Assembly (NCBI GenBank): GCA_008828725.1
Contig: MEHQ01000097.1
Span: 1 to 64,000 of the forward strand
Origin: Saccharina japonica
Taxonomy: Eukaryota > Sar > Phaeophyceae > Laminariales > Laminariaceae
Reading direction: 5' to 3'
Length of the DNA stretch: 64,000 bases
A program made the translations under genes and the position numbers. Numbering within the stretch: position 1 is the first letter of the stretch; each line of letters begins with the position of its first letter. Positions 1-11,806 of the stretch are shown here, in pieces. Below the pieces are notes generated by a model. The model did not search any database and had not been told where the DNA came from. It saw only the letters and a list, made by a program, of their open reading frames with translations.

Positions 1-720
1 CCCAGCAAGCCTTTTCCGGTGTGCAACATTAAGTGTACCTATAAATGGCTCTAAGTGCGTAGGTGTACCTATGTTTGGCTAATGCCCTTTATTTTTTATC
101 CATACTCGTACGTAATATACGTACACATGACACGGATCACGAAACGGGCTTTTAACCCCTTCAGAACTGCAACCACTTTTTTGGGACAAAACTACTTGGA
201 ATTAGTGTGGTCTCATTTTTGGAGTAGTAAAAGGGTTAAGCTTGTGACTATGACTGTGTGACTACTGTGTGACTTGTCCGACTATTAAATGGTTTCGCTT
301 CGTACGACGTACCTGGTATATTTTATACGTACGACCACGACGGGGAAAAAACAAAAAACATTAACAAATATATACTCGTACCTAGTACGAGTACGTATAT
401 ATTACGAAAATAAAAAAATATACACAGCTGTGAGATCGATGTAGTAGGGTGTGTGTGTCGGCGTGATCGCAGCCCCTACATTCAATAAGGAAATCACTTG
501 ATAATGAATACATCGCGGCGAAGTTATAACAGCAGCACAAACCCCAGCGTTACGCAACTCAGTACGAAAACGTACAGTACGCGGAATTTGCTTTTATGAG
601 CGAGGTACCTCGCGCATAAATTCAGATTTTCTGGGATATTTGATATCTTGAGACTGCCGATGCCGTTTTCATTTTTTCTTTTCTGTCATCGACGGGTGTC
701 ATAACTGACAATAGGTAAAA
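1..720. other. Intergenic, AT-rich, no gene seen
   Basis: No convincing coding sequence. Apart from one short TTAA-flanked element (listed separately) it holds AT-rich sequence with many TACGTA/CGTACG palindromes and short runs of A or T. Confidence 0.5.
156..235. mobile_element. TTAA-flanked 80-bp mini-element (family P)
   Basis: The element lies between TTAA at 152-155 and TTAA at 236-239. It begins CCCCTTCAGAACTG and ends in an imperfect inverted version. Internal sequence (GGGACAAAACTACTTGGAA) matches the copies near 27.8, 29.1, 40.0, 42.0, 54.4, 55.9 and 62.7 kb. TTAA flanks and a CCC start are as in piggyBac-type MITEs; that assignment is inference. Confidence 0.6.
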
Positions 721-894
721 AAAATGACTGTGAGGGAAGTACATCTCTTTACAATTTTTTTTTTTTTAATTGTATATTTTCGATTTTCATTCGCATCGGA
801 AAGGCATTTCTCAATTAGGAAAATCGGCTGTTATTACGTAGTAATACGTATACGCGTAATACGAGAGTGTCTGAAACACCAAACAAAGTCACCC

Positions 895-1510
895 GTACGT
901 ACGTATACTACGTACGTACGGGGGGGTGTCTGAAACACCAAGCACAGTCTAGACTTTGGAGCACATTTTCCATCAAACTTTCCGTCCATGGTCACCGCGT
1001 TCGTCAGCAGCAGCAGCAACAACAACAACGACAACATACGGATCATTTTACGTAGTACTTACTACGGGAGTGGACAAATGCTATAATACGATGATAGAGG
1101 TGCACCGTGATGTTTCTGAGTGTGGTCACTTGAAGAGCTCCATACCTCACCCGAAAACCGATTTAGCAAGAAACCAAAAGTGCTACGTCGTACCCGACCA
1201 ACAATTCCATGAGCCATGTATACTATGGAAAATATGGCAACACAAGGATGAAAGTCCGACGAATTTGGGTTAAGGAGCCCGATCGTTCAGAAACAAAATA
1301 AGCAAAAAGTGGTACCTCTATCATCTATCATCGTAGCACGCGTCAGTGGCTGAAACACCAAACGAAGCCACCCATACGTAGTGTGCGTGTTCTTTAGGAT
1401 TCACTGATGGCTCTATTAATCGTACTTTTGTGACCACGGGCTGTGATCTTGCTATAGATTAGACTACTCTCGTACAAGGATTAGCAACTGAAACAAATTA
1501 GAATGTGATG

Positions 1511-1547
<37 letters not shown>

Positions 1548-1640
1548 CGTACGGGGGGAGTGTCGGGAACACCAAGCAAAAGTCTAGACTTTGGAGAACA
1601 CTTTCCATCAAGCTTTCCGTCCATGATCACCGCGTTCGTT
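895..1640 (+). repeat. Pair of diverged direct repeats
   Basis: The stretch at about 905-1010 (ACGGGGGGGTGTCTGAAACA ... CTTTCCGTCCATGG) recurs diverged at about 1550-1640. The two copies are separated by a family A MITE and an ACA microsatellite. Sequence from about 1385-1520 reappears in reverse complement at about 12815-13000, so part of this is dispersed repeat. Confidence 0.6.
1078..1344 (+). mobile_element. Family A MITE
   Basis: Reads from a GATAGAGGTGCACC end, through GGGTTAAGGAGCCCGATCG, to TATCATCGTAGCACGCGTC. It is the only family A copy I see before about 14.9 kb. Confidence 0.75.
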
Positions 1641-2580
1641 CGTGGTCCGTCCCAGCGCGTACTGCTTCGCCTCGAGCACACCCGCAGCAGCAGCACAACA
1701 CAACGACATACAGGGTAGGAGACCAAGCAAGCCTATTAGTATAGTTGTAACCCGACGACAAGCACAGACAGGCAGACAGACAGACAGACAGACAGCCGGT
1801 GGTGGAGACGATGATGGCAGCGGCGTCTCCAATGGCACGGCGCGTCCTTCCCACAGGTTAGTTCGTGAGATAGAAACACTCTGAAAATTTACGTCAGGGA
1901 CGTCGTCAGCGATGGTGTTTGATAAAGTACTATAAACCAATGAACACAGGTTACGGCAGCGTGTGTGTAAAATAATGAAATACCGACAATTTAGGGCTAT
2001 ACAGCAGCAGCAAGCAGCAGTAGTAACCCTTTCAGAGAGAGATACAGTACGTAGTAGTAGAAGATGCAAAAGTTATCCTACACTAATCCCAAGTAATTTT
2101 GTAGGCAAAAACGTGGGACCGGTCATTCATAAAACGATTTAGCGTCTAAAAGTAAGTGCTGTCTCAACTTGGCTGTCTCTATCTTTGCGCGAGTTCACCA
2201 CCACAGGGTCTAACGCAGCGCGCCTTGTTACAGTTTAGTATACATATCATATACGGATATACGAAGCATATATATATATACTATATACGAGTATATACAA
2301 TATATGTGACGTTCAGGATCTAACCGGCGCTAGTCCCTTTTTCGGAGCCCTCTATACAGCGACCCCCAACGCAATGCCAACCTCTTTTGGTTATTATCAA
2401 CGGTCGAGGATTCGAGCAGTGTGAGAGCGGCCAGCAGTATTATTACGGTCAGGATCATGACCATGGTGCACACGCCCGTACCGTACCGCACGACTCGATG
2501 CATTTTGTTTCTCGGTACGCCGATCAGAATGTATGTGTGTTTTTCAAGAGGGGGATAATTCGTGTTCGTTGGATAATGGT
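1345..2580. other. Intergenic, microsatellites, no gene seen
   Basis: Contains an (ACA)n run at 1510-1550, a (CAGA)n run near 1768-1795, CAG-type runs and TATA-rich sequence near 2260-2310. Open frames here are repeat-driven and show no recognisable domain. Confidence 0.4.
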
Positions 2581-2586
2581 TAATAC

Positions 2587-2914
2587 TTTTTTTTTTTTTT
2601 TTTTTTTGTCCATCCCATTTATTATCTTCGCACTTCCGTCTTTCTCCCTCCCTAGTCGTAACTCAGATCCGGGGTCACAAAGTAGGCTCCTCTCCCTCCT
2701 CCCCCACTACGGTTCTTGCCTTGCATTTTTATCGCGAGAAGATTTCAGCACTTTCTTCCCTCGTCAACTCTCGTCGAATTTTGCTTACCCAGCTAGTATA
2801 ATATGCGCTCTCGACAGACGGTGTCATTTGAGAATAAAAACCTCCATGGGAGAATCGAACCCTCGACATCCGGCCTACAGGCTTCGTGGCTACCAGTTAG
2901 ACCACCGGGGCGAC
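2587..2914 (-). mobile_element. tRNA-derived SINE with poly(A) tail
   Basis: On the minus strand a tRNA-like head carries an A-box-like TGGTCTAACTGGTA (2891-2904) and a B-box-like GAGGGTTCGATTC (about 2852-2864). The body contains CTGAGTTACGAC, and the tail is poly(A), seen as a poly(T) run at about 2587-2607. The body recurs in at least seven other places. The anticodon stem does not pair, so this is a retroposon head rather than a working tRNA. Confidence 0.8.
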
Positions 2915-3539
2915 CGGTTTAAATACTTGGTTATTTACTATGGTCCACGAAAGATATCTGTTATGTATATTAATAGCAAGATCCACAATCTCGCCACACT
3001 GTATAATATACTATATGTACAGACATGACAGGCTATATCGCAAATTTATGGTATGATATGTAAATTGGTGGTAACATATCCCAAACCGGCAATGGCTCTG
3101 ATCCGAGAACCACACATCAGCTGAGCAGTGAGACAAATGTTGGATACAAAACATGTTTCGCTCCAAGGCTTTAATATCTGGAACGTTGTTCCGCGTTTAG
3201 CACTCACCGCCGCCGTGCATGGATAAATTCGAGGGAAGGCAGCCTTTTCGAAAATTCCAGCATATGAACTAAGAAACTTCATACTTCAAGTAGCATATAT
3301 ATAATATATATAGCCGCACGAACCCGAGCATCATGGCCAGGCCTGGGCTGGATCTTCTACTGATCTACTGCAACTACATTCAGGAAGTACACGGTCAGTA
3401 CAGGTATATATGTGACCTCCCATGAGTTCGATAGCTGTCAGCGTTTTTGTTCCCCTCAAACCCCGTAATTCGCGCGATGGAAGTATCCTATGATAGCACA
3501 CGCAGCTCGCAAAGATGAGTTTCGACAAAATCTTCGATC

Positions 3540-4150
3540 TCACAGACAGGTAGGTGTCGTTTTTGGTAATTTTTCGATGTACGTTGTTGGGAGGGGAGAG
3601 AGACGGGCTTGCAACATGACCCCCGATCTGAGTTACGACAGCAGCAGCAATGATGGTGGTGGAGCACTACCTCGTACGCATACTACTGTTGGAGTGCAGG
3701 GACGAAATAAAGTAAATGAAACAGGAAACGTACGGGTACGAATCAGTATATACGATACTGGCTCTATACCGCTGTGATATTGATGTAAAATAGTATTATT
3801 AATACGCAATAATAGTATTCGTACGTAGTCGTTTCGAGCTCTGAATTGATGTGTTTTACTTGGTACAGCTTGGTATGCCTGTTTTGTGGCCAACGAGCTG
3901 AGGTCTAATTTGTTTTTCGAAAGTTACCCACTTGGCACAACAAAACAGCAAACTGCGTGTAAGAGCCCTCGAAGCTGGGTGCATGAGCAATTCGGCGCTA
4001 GACTACGAGGGAAGTAAATTATCAACTATTTTCGCGATCGACCCGAAGGCATGCACCGTACGGGGAGAGACGTGCTTGCACTGTGACCCCCGATCTGAGT
4101 TACGACGGGGATGGAGCTGGAGGTTTTACGTTCAGAGTTATTATACTCTG
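3540..4150 (+). repeat. Two SINE body fragments
   Basis: Fragments at about 3585-3640 and 3960-4120 carry GACCCCCGATCTGAGTTACGAC, cut short here as CGATCTGAGTTACGAC, from the SINE body without a clear head or tail. Between them is unassigned sequence with no gene seen. Confidence 0.6.
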
Positions 4151-4898
4151 TAACTTTCAAAGACGAAAAAACATGCAACCAAAAATGAAATGAGTGTATA
4201 TGTATGTGTGAGCTGGTCGTGTAAGTAAGTGAAGTTGCGGAAGCTATACGTATCGACAACATGAAGTGGGTATGACTGAATGTGGGAAGGCTATTGAAGT
4301 GGCAACGCTGGAAACCGGAGATGGCTGCCTGTATTTGAGGGTGCGTGGCGCGTGGCTCTGGCTGAAGGCTACAAACAGTATTATTGACGAAATTAAATGC
4401 AGCGCTTGAAATGCACAGCTCTGTGTTGACTGGTCGCGTGCAGGAAAGAGAACGCCGTGAGACGGCTTTGGGGGCGCAGTGAGCGAACGCCAGTGACTCT
4501 GATTTCATGAAGATATCAAACCCACGACACTCAACGCAGATTGAGTTGCCCCCCGAGCTAACACTGCGCAGAAATATAACATGTACCTGGTACTCGTAAG
4601 AATATATGGCGCGATGACGATCGACGTGAAAAAGGCGCGAAGGCTATAATATTCGCAAAGGGGCGCGAGTCTAGGGGGAGCGAAGGTAGAAGGTACACGG
4701 AAATTGATGTCGACATTTCGATTAACGTATGGCACGGGTAGCCACGGAGACCGCGCGGAGAGGATAAACGAGTGAGCATAACAACGGCGAACAGCTGATC
4801 GTAACGCTAAACGTAGGATTCAAAAATACTACTACGAGCGTACAAGCAGTACTACTGCTGCTGCTGCTGTACATAAGAAAAACACGTCTTCACAATAT

Positions 4899-5215
4899 AG
4901 TTGGTGTCTTTACTTTATTTTATTTTTTGTTCATCCAAGTTCATCCCACTTATTATATTCGCCTTTCCTTTCTCTCTCCTGCCTAGTCGTAACTCAGATC
5001 CGGGGTCACAAAGTGGGCTCTTCTCCCTCCCCCCCGAACTTGGTTCTTGCCTTGCATTTTTATCGCGAGAAGATTTCAGCACTTTCTTCCCTCGTCGACT
5101 TGCGTCGGATTCCGCCTACCCACGCCACGAAGGCGCTCTCAGCAATTTGTTGCTTTTTTTTGTTTTAAATAAAGTATAATCTCTCACCACGGTGGGATTC
5201 GAATTTGGGTACCAA
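4899..5215 (-). mobile_element. tRNA-derived SINE, second full-length-like copy
   Basis: Shares with the 2587-2914 copy the body segments GTCGTAACTCAGATCCGGGG and ATCGCGAGAAGATTTCAGCA. A B-box-like element (minus strand AAATTCGAATCCCACC) sits near 5190-5205, and the T-rich tail is at the left edge. A T-rich stretch near 5150-5175 separates head from body. Confidence 0.75.
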
Positions 5216-5582
5216 TGATATTAGTCTTTGAAGCTGATCACTACAAAAACTGAAAATCATGTGTGAATGAGGGTGTATTAAACTAACTATTTAACTACAG
5301 TACTTGAGCGAGAGAATTGATTGAGCTATTTAATGTGAATAGTAGTAGTGTGGACGAGTGTGGATGAAATAATTTTGCAAAAGGGGGAGAACAAATCTTC
5401 ACAAGCAGTACGTACGTATACGTATACTACTGGAGTCGAAACGTAAACCAGGCTTGGGCACCAAAAGAGTCTGAGGCTCACTCGAAGTAGAAAAAGCTCG
5501 TTTGGTTGACGGGGGCCCATATTGCTTTATAGTGCTGTAGTGTTACGGTTGGATTAGGTAGCCTGGATTCGTAATAGTAGTA

Positions 5583-5735
5583 TCCATCCATCCATTACCT
5601 TCGCCCTGCTTCTCCTTCGCCCTGCCTACTCGTATACTGTACCTCGGGCCAGGATTCACACAGAGCAGGTCCCGTCTACGCGCCTTCAGTTATATCGCGA
5701 AGAAAGCAATTCAGCACTTTCTTCCCCCCCGTCTA
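5583..5735 (-). mobile_element. Truncated SINE copy
   Basis: Body segments TTCGCCCTGC, AGGATTCACA and TATCGCGAAGAAAGCAATTC match the other SINE copies in minus orientation. The tRNA-like head is missing. Confidence 0.6.
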
Positions 5736-5742
5736 GTAAGGA

Positions 5743-5905
5743 TGTGGATTGAGCATGTGTACCAGCTCATAGCTGGTGTGTACGCTGTAGGCTCACTCAC
5801 TTGCCGATGACCGCCAAGACACAGCCTGAATTTGAGGGTGAACGCCTAAGTCGCTGTGAGGCAAACTTGTATGACCGCTTCCATAGAAAAGAATATAGTG
5901 TTGGC
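5743..5905 (+). repeat. Dispersed repeat, first copy
   Basis: A segment with GTAGGCTCACTCACTTGCCG and GAGGCAAACTTGTATGACC resembles the segment at about 11620-11745. No open frame or known RNA fold was recognised. Confidence 0.45.
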
Positions 5906-6223
5906 GACTCCAGGTCAGTGTTGATTAATGTATGTGATCAAACAACGCGAGGCTGATGATGAGCAAAAGAACAGTGAGAGAGTGGGCGTGCAAACGCTCC
6001 TGTTCCCTTGGCGATCCTGATGATCGTGAACAGCGACATGCACTATGATCTTGCTTCTTAAAACAGCAACATGCACTTCCTATTATATACCAGGTAGTAG
6101 GCACCAGTTACGACTATGCATAACTTGTCCTGCATCCTTCACTGGCTTGATTGATAATGAACTCTGATTGGCCACTATTGGATATTTTGAGGATCTAACT
6201 CTTGAACATAAACTACGTATACT

Positions 6224-7094
6224 CAGTGTTGGGCACCGAAGCCCATTTTGGGTTCGGTCGGTTACTGGATAACCCCGCGAAGAACGTCTTCGGTTTTCGG
6301 TTATTTTTCGGTTATTTGCTTCAAATAACCGAAACCGAAACCGAGAACTTCCCGGTCGGTTATTGTCGGTTATTATTTCACATAAATGTTTTTTTTGCGC
6401 CACGTTCTCACCCCCACGGGAAAAAAAAAACTGTTTTTCGCGTGCGCGTCGGCCGGCACATCGGCAAATTACCATATAACCGTATTACAAGCGTTGCAAG
6501 GGGTCCAACACATATCACGTGTGAAAATGGTGTATGTATGTTGTTGTGCCGTTCGGCGTGAGTCATTTGCGTACAGCTAACATGCGAGCAGGCGGAGTAT
6601 CAATATCGAAACACTGCATGTAGAAGAACGGCGAGCGGAGCTTGTTTCTCGTTCCCAATACAAAAGAGGCGAGGGCTTCCAAAACCAATCAACACACAAC
6701 ACAGCTCAACCCGCAGAAGATAGATGCTCAAGGTTCATTTTTCCTCCGAGGATGAAAAATGAAATCATCGTCGAGCTTAACCCGGTACAAAAGAAAAGTG
6801 GTTGCATAGGAGAACACACTGTTGTTGTGGGCTGTGCTGCTGTGCGTTGGTCTGGTGTTGGTGCTTGATTCTGGTGTGGTGAAAATTAGGGACTTCCATA
6901 CAGATACAGAGGCCTTATATAGGGTAGGGGATATGGGACGTAATAACCGACCGGAAATAACCCAACCGGTTATGTCCAGTCGGTTATTTTGAAATAACCA
7001 AATAACCGGTTCGGAAGTGGCCGGTTATCGGTCCCAAAAACCGCTCCCAAAAACCGGTTGAAAAACCGAAAATCGGTTCCGGTGCCCAACACTG
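6224..7094. mobile_element. hAT-like non-autonomous element, 871 bp
   Basis: Ends CAGTGTTGGGCACCGAA and its inverted counterpart (TTCCGGTGCCCAACACTG) form terminal inverted repeats. The 8-bp CGTATACT stands directly outside both ends (6216-6223 and 7095-7102), a perfect target duplication. CAGTG termini plus an 8-bp duplication are typical of hAT elements. Both subterminal regions are rich in CGGTTATT and its complement AATAACCG. No transposase frame is present, so it would need a transposase from elsewhere. Confidence 0.9.
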
Positions 7095-7444
7095 CGTATA
7101 CTACAGATAATTACTCCGTGTTATCGAGTGACGACGAAATGATGACTTGCCGACAAGGATAATATCCACTACCGTCTACGTACGAACTCGTTTCGATTTT
7201 TTCATACACACGCCAGCGGTTTTCTGCAGTCGACTCGGTTCAAAACCGAGAATCCCACGAGGGGCTCGAAACAGCAGCAGTAAACTCCAACCTTTTTATT
7301 AATATTGTTTTTACATTTTTACCGTTAGGGCTGTGGCTGTATGCACACACCAATACAGGCATTTTCATGAAACGTACCAGGTACACATGCTAATCGTATA
7401 CAGCAGTCCCCGGTGAAATCACAGGTGAATTCCGTCCCTGTTTG

Positions 7445-7765
7445 AGTCAAGGTCGTGGGTTCGAGCCCCTCCCGAGTGCATGCTCGTACATAGGGACTTT
7501 CTCGCGAAAAAATATCTTTACTACGTGTACTCGTAGCGGAAAGCGTGAGAGCCGTGAGGTAGCAACAATCGATGAAAATCGACGAGCGTTGGGAATGCCG
7601 AACCCTATGCGCGAAAAAAATCAAGGCACGAACGGTAGTGGGGACGAGGGAGAAGAGCCTGCGTTGTGACCCCGGCTCTGAGTTACGACTATGGAGGGAG
7701 AGGGACAGAAGTGCGGAGATAATAAATGGGATGAGATAAAAAACAAAAACAAAATGTTTTTTACG
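7445..7765 (+). mobile_element. tRNA-derived SINE, plus orientation
   Basis: A B-box-like GTGGGTTCGAGCCCC lies at about 7453-7467. The body has GTTGTGACCCCGGCTCTGAG, and an A-rich end follows AAATGGGATGAGATAAAAAA. This is the same family as the minus copies at 2.6 and 4.9 kb. Confidence 0.75.
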
Positions 7766-7908
7766 TACTTTCGGGGGGCACGTTTAAACGACTCGTACTC
7801 CATACTATACCAATAAGACATCCATTATAAGCTTGACACAAGAGGGGTACAATATCATTGCGGGCTAAGGGGTGTTATAGCGCGATGTCTGCCAAATGGG
7901 TTGCCATC

Positions 7909-7936
7909 TGGCAGCAGCAGCAGCAGCAGCAGCAGA

Positions 7937-7968
<32 letters not shown>
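7909..7968 (+). repeat. CAG microsatellite
   Basis: A run of CAG triplets with one AAA interruption. The alanine-rich frame it produces has no coding support around it. Confidence 0.9.
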
Positions 7969-7970
<2 letters not shown>

Positions 7971-8234
7971 GTGCCTATACCCACCGTAACAGTGTTGCGC
8001 TGCCTTCCCCGGGGAAATGTATACCGGCATGATATATCGAACGTCCGGCCGTTGTTACCGAATGACCATGCAGTGTACTACCAAGCCTCGACCACAAGCA
8101 GAAAGGCAGAAAACTCATACCAGGTATAATATGTCGCACGAGGGATGTGGTGTCATGTTACGTTATTTGACTCGATGTCAGGGTTTGCGCCTCTCCGGTA
8201 TTATACTCTCACACAAATCGCATACCTGGTACAC

Positions 8235-8391
8235 AGCCAGTACAGGACATCCAATCAGGAACCGAAAATCTGGTCTAGGCTGGATTTGTTACGCAAGAGA
8301 GGGTGCTTTCTTCACTATAATTTCCAAGATAAAGACTCCTGAATTTAACATTTTCCTCGCGACCTCAGCCTTTTTAGCTTTCTTATTATGA
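8235..8391 (+). mobile_element. Family E element copy
   Basis: Contains ACAGGACATCCAATCAGGAA, TGGTCTAGGCTGGATTTGTT and AGAGAGGGTGCTTTCTTCAC, matching the copies at about 41070-41256 and 51240-51440. The better preserved 41-kb copy has inverted ends around GACACCTAATAAGAAACAGG. Confidence 0.6.
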
Positions 8392-8499
8392 CGGGGGACC
8401 TTGTAGTAAATATGACCAAGAAATGTTGGTAAAAAATAGGGATATATGTAGGCTTTTGTCCGTACCGTACCTTCTATTTACGATGGCCCTCCGTAGTAC
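8392..8499. mobile_element. Family F palindromic mini-element
   Basis: About 108 bp, bounded by ACGGGGGACC and GGCCCTCCGT with TAGTAAATA-type subterminal sequence. Copies lie at about 30574-30690, 35687-35794, 37157-37264 and 45478-45585. It resembles a short TIR-only MITE; the superfamily is unassigned. Confidence 0.65.
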
Positions 8500-8749
8500 T
8501 GTCGTCTGTTTCTTTACGAGCGAATGCGAGTTTCTAATTTTGACCAAGCCTCTCGTGATAGGGACCCCTTGCGAGAAAGCATCGACCGTTTTTTTACTTG
8601 ATTAAACAGTTGAATCTGTCTGCACTTTTCTGTCGGCACTTTTCATCAAATTCTCAGAATATTATTCGTCTTCGTACTACGTTGTTATCCAACATATCCT
8701 CATAATTTTATCTGTGTAATTCGTTGTACTCTCACATAAAAAGAAGAAG

Positions 8750-9240
8750 TTGTGAGAGGTATACGGGTCTCGAACCCCTGACCCATGAGATTAAAATCAC
8801 CTGTACTAAATGTTGCCCTACTCGTACAAGTGGTATGAAGATCCATTTTTTCTTTACTTCTATACGTAAACGTACTGCAACTCTAACGGCGATCAAAACG
8901 TGGTCAACACGGTTTCGAACCCGTGACCCTCGTTTTTTTCCTGTTTGTTTTTTTTCCCCCCACTACTGCACACAAGTTGTTCAAGTCATTTCAGACCCAC
9001 CATACAAAAACCAAGTCATTTCAGACCCACCATACATTTTCAAGTCATTTCCAGCCCAATATACAAAAACCAAGTAATTTCAGGCCCCCACAAGTGGAGC
9101 AGATCCTCATTGCCATAGCCTGCGCGACCATGCGCGTGTACCGCCTGAATGGAGGGCAGAAGGGCTTCTCGGGGCACGTCGTCGACGTTTTCCCCTGTTT
9201 TTTTCCCCACCAATGCACACAAGTTGACGACAGTTACTAA
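8750..9240. repeat. tRNA-like heads and 30-bp tandem repeat
   Basis: Minus-strand B-box-like sequences occur near 8768-8780 (GGGGTTCGAGACCC) and 8917-8929 (CGGGTTCGAAACC). From 8976 to 9090 a roughly 30-bp unit beginning CAAGTCATTTCAGACCCACC repeats about four times with decay. The pieces look like retroposon debris; no gene was seen. Confidence 0.5.
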
Positions 9241-10080
9241 TATCCTGCTGCGCGAGTTCCTAGCGACAGCTATACTATCTTATATTTATACGGGGGGGGG
9301 GGGTTGTAAAGATTACCCTGGGCTGGGTAATCGATCGATATTTCACCCGTATAGCTCAGCAGGTAATACCCTCACACAGAACAGGTGAGTAGCTACACCT
9401 CATACAGTACGCGACAGATGTTAATGGTCTCTTACTTCTGTCCAGACTTGAATTATCATGAATGACTGGGTGTGTTGCACACTATTTTCGTACAAGGAGG
9501 TCACATTATTATTTTCCCCTCAACAAAATCTCGGCGCCTCCAATTCCAAATTATAAATATTATCAGATTATTAACATCTGTCGCGCACTGTACACCACAG
9601 GAAGTAGGCCGCCCCTATTTGTCACCGGCTGCCCCTTCCACATGCATACAAGCGGTACCCTTGCATCACACGCCCGGGTCGTATCGTATTGCATCATCGA
9701 CTGCGTCACGGAGGGTCAGCCAATCACATCGACGAGGCATTGTGTAACATAATTTCTAGTTCACACAATGCAAACCACCAATCTTCGCAGATCTGTATGA
9801 AACCGAAAGTTAGGTATGATGGACGTTAAGGTTGACGATCATTATTCGCAAATTGTTTAGGATGTAATCTGGGATTGCCGTTTTACCTTGGCAAATACTT
9901 ATGATGGGATTTTTAGATGCTCCATTTTACCTGGAACAATTGATAATGCGGTGTTTGGGACCACCGCAGGCTGTATGTATGTGCAACGTAAAATGGCAAT
10001 CCCGTCACAAACTAGTGGAATCTCGATTCCAGTCCCACACTAGAAATATGTCATGACTGTTTCCCAGGATCAAATGGTGT
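9241..10080. other. Intergenic, no gene seen
   Basis: Mixed-composition sequence with a G10+ run near 9291-9303 and no feature I recognise. Short frames here overlap each other and lack domain similarity. Confidence 0.4.
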
Positions 10081-10194
10081 AGTTTGCGTCCTGCTGCTGC
10101 TGCTGCTGGTCCTTTTCCCCTCGTGGTCAGATTCTCCCCGTTCATAGCCAGCTGTCGTCCATATGCAAGTCCGCCTCAGAGGCGGTTCTTAGCA

Positions 10195-10390
10195 GGATGC
10201 AGCTCACCCTCCATGCGACTCGCCCAATACCTCACGGCGTTTCGCGCTTGGTGCAAGCAATGTCTGCCTGGTTGGTGAAAACCCAACGCGCTCCGTCCCG
10301 GCATTGTAGGGATGCGAGGGTCTATGGTCATATGACTACGGCCGTGCACAACATGAGTACACCCCCCCCCCCCCCCCCCCCCCCCCCCCT
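10195..10390 (+). mobile_element. Family C element ending in a C run
   Basis: Carries GGTGAAAACCCAACGCGCTC, GGGATGCGAGGGTCTATGGT and CATATGACTACGGCCGTGCA, ending in about 28 C at 10362-10389. Related copies lie at about 22255-22420 (minus), 52437-52605 (plus) and 55525-55635 (minus). Confidence 0.65.
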
Positions 10391-10487
10391 ACTGTGCATC
10401 GGTCCCATCACGTCTCCCTGGGTCGAATGGGTGCGTGGATATCCTCTATTGGCTCAAAGTCGTCCTGTCGCGAAAGCCTCGTCACGC

Positions 10488-10823
10488 TCAGTTCCACCCC
10501 TGCTGCGGCCACCTTGTCGCGGCCGACTCCATCTCCACACTCTCGCTGCTGCTGCTGCTGCTGATCGGCGTGAAAACGAGATGGGCAGCCCCGGTGTTGT
10601 CAACCGCACCACCAGTCGCTCCCCCGGGAACCGCAAGTTGCTTCAGCTGCTGTTGTTCCGCTCCCACTGCTAAACCGTCACCACCAGCCTCCTCACCATC
10701 TACCTCACGCAGCAGCTGCTTCGGCTGCTGCTGCGATAGCAACAACGACGCAGGCACTACACCAGCATCACCAAGCACGTTCCATTCCCAATATGGCTTC
10801 GTAGCTGAGCCTGACTGCCCCTC
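10488..10823 (-). CDS. Possible coding exon, strand uncertain, product unknown
   Basis: The minus strand has an open stretch from a possible acceptor (GAAAGCAG, exon from 10823) to a stop at 10488-10490. It encodes a Gln/Glu/Gly/Ser-rich protein with PYWEWNVLGDAG near its start and a poly-Ser run. No domain is recognised. The plus strand is also open here and reads a Leu-run (LSLLLLLLIG) followed by Ala/Pro/Cys-rich sequence, which could instead be a signal-peptide exon of the downstream esterase. GC content is higher than in the flanks. CTG/CAG runs inflate open frames on both strands, so this is only a candidate. Confidence 0.3.
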   Translation of the reverse strand, partial: EGQSGSATKPYWEWNVLGDAGVVPASLLLSQQQPKQLLREVDGEEAGGDGLAVGAEQQQLKQLAVPGGATGGAVDNTGAAHLVFTPISSSSSSESVEMESAATRWPQQGWN

Positions 10824-11619
10824 CTGCTTTCTCGGCCTTGTGAAATACGAAGACGGGCCACATTTGATCGCCTTATCGAGCCCCCGCCCCTGCGCGCTCG
10901 GCCGGTTGCGCCGCGTTGACTGCTTCCTTATAAATACATTGTTCGCGCTCCGCGAATGTTATACCATTCAGCGCGGTCCAGAAGGCTTGGTGCTCTGTGC
11001 GAGGACATATTCCCCCCTTTGCTCAGCGCAAAGCGAAGGGCACCAATTGAATACCGCCAACCGGCAGCCAGTTTCATAGGTGTTACCCACACCTATCAAA
11101 CACGCCTCGCTTCGCCGCCTCGATTCCACCATCTGGAACGCCTGCCCTCCATAATATACTCAACACGCGATACCACTACAAAATAGCCCCTTTTGCGAGG
11201 TCGAGATAGCGATCGACACGATAATACCTTTGGTCGTCTACGAGCGGCGTGAGCTCTCGGCAAGACGGGTAGGATACTCAATGTTGCGTCCGGGTCGTGC
11301 AACTTCTTGCGTCGAAACTAGGATGCCAACTTTGGGATCACCCCCCGATCCACGCAGCGGCGGTTGCTGTGTTGTAACCGTCAGTATTTACCGTTACAAT
11401 TGTTTATTTCTGAAGATCCCAAGAGTGTAAAGGAACTCTTATCAGCAGGTTGGTCGAGGCTCCAGTTGTTTATGCGAAGCTACAGCAGTACGTGTCGATT
11501 GCGGTTAACTCTGAATTTATGTTGCATAACAAAGGAAATTGTTAGTTATTATGGGCAACAAGCACTGAGATACTGTAGAACGTATGCACCGCGTGATAAG
11601 GGTAGGAGAGTGTGACGTG

Positions 11620-11745
11620 TGTTCTAGCCCGTAGCTGGTGTTGTACACGCCTGGGCTCGCTTGGTGATGACCGATCAAGACAACACTAAACATTGAGGTA
11701 AGCGCGAAGCTCGTGTTGAGGTGAACTTGTACGAGAAACTTCAGA
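11620..11745 (+). repeat. Dispersed repeat, second copy
   Basis: Shares GTAGCTGGTGT, CGATCAAGACAA-like and GTGAACTTGTACGA-like segments in the same order as 5743-5905. Function unknown. It lies just upstream of the first recognised esterase exon. Confidence 0.4.
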
Positions 11746-11806
11746 AACACGTGCTGTTGTTGCGACTGCTACTAACTGCTGTGCCCGCTCGAACGTGTGT
11801 TGACAG

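Noticed and set aside
2840-2915. A functional tRNA gene on the minus strand
   Set aside because: A and B boxes are present, but the anticodon stem does not pair and the T stem has mismatches. The segment is joined to a repeated body and poly(A) tail, so it is a SINE head.
4026-4508. 160-codon minus-strand frame
   Set aside because: It overlaps a SINE fragment and microsatellite-like GTGTATATGTATGTG sequence and has no recognisable domain.
10435-11079. Plus-strand secreted protein of 214 residues
   Set aside because: The Leu run comes from CTG repeats and the minus strand is equally open with a more natural composition. It is kept only as an alternative reading in the feature entry.
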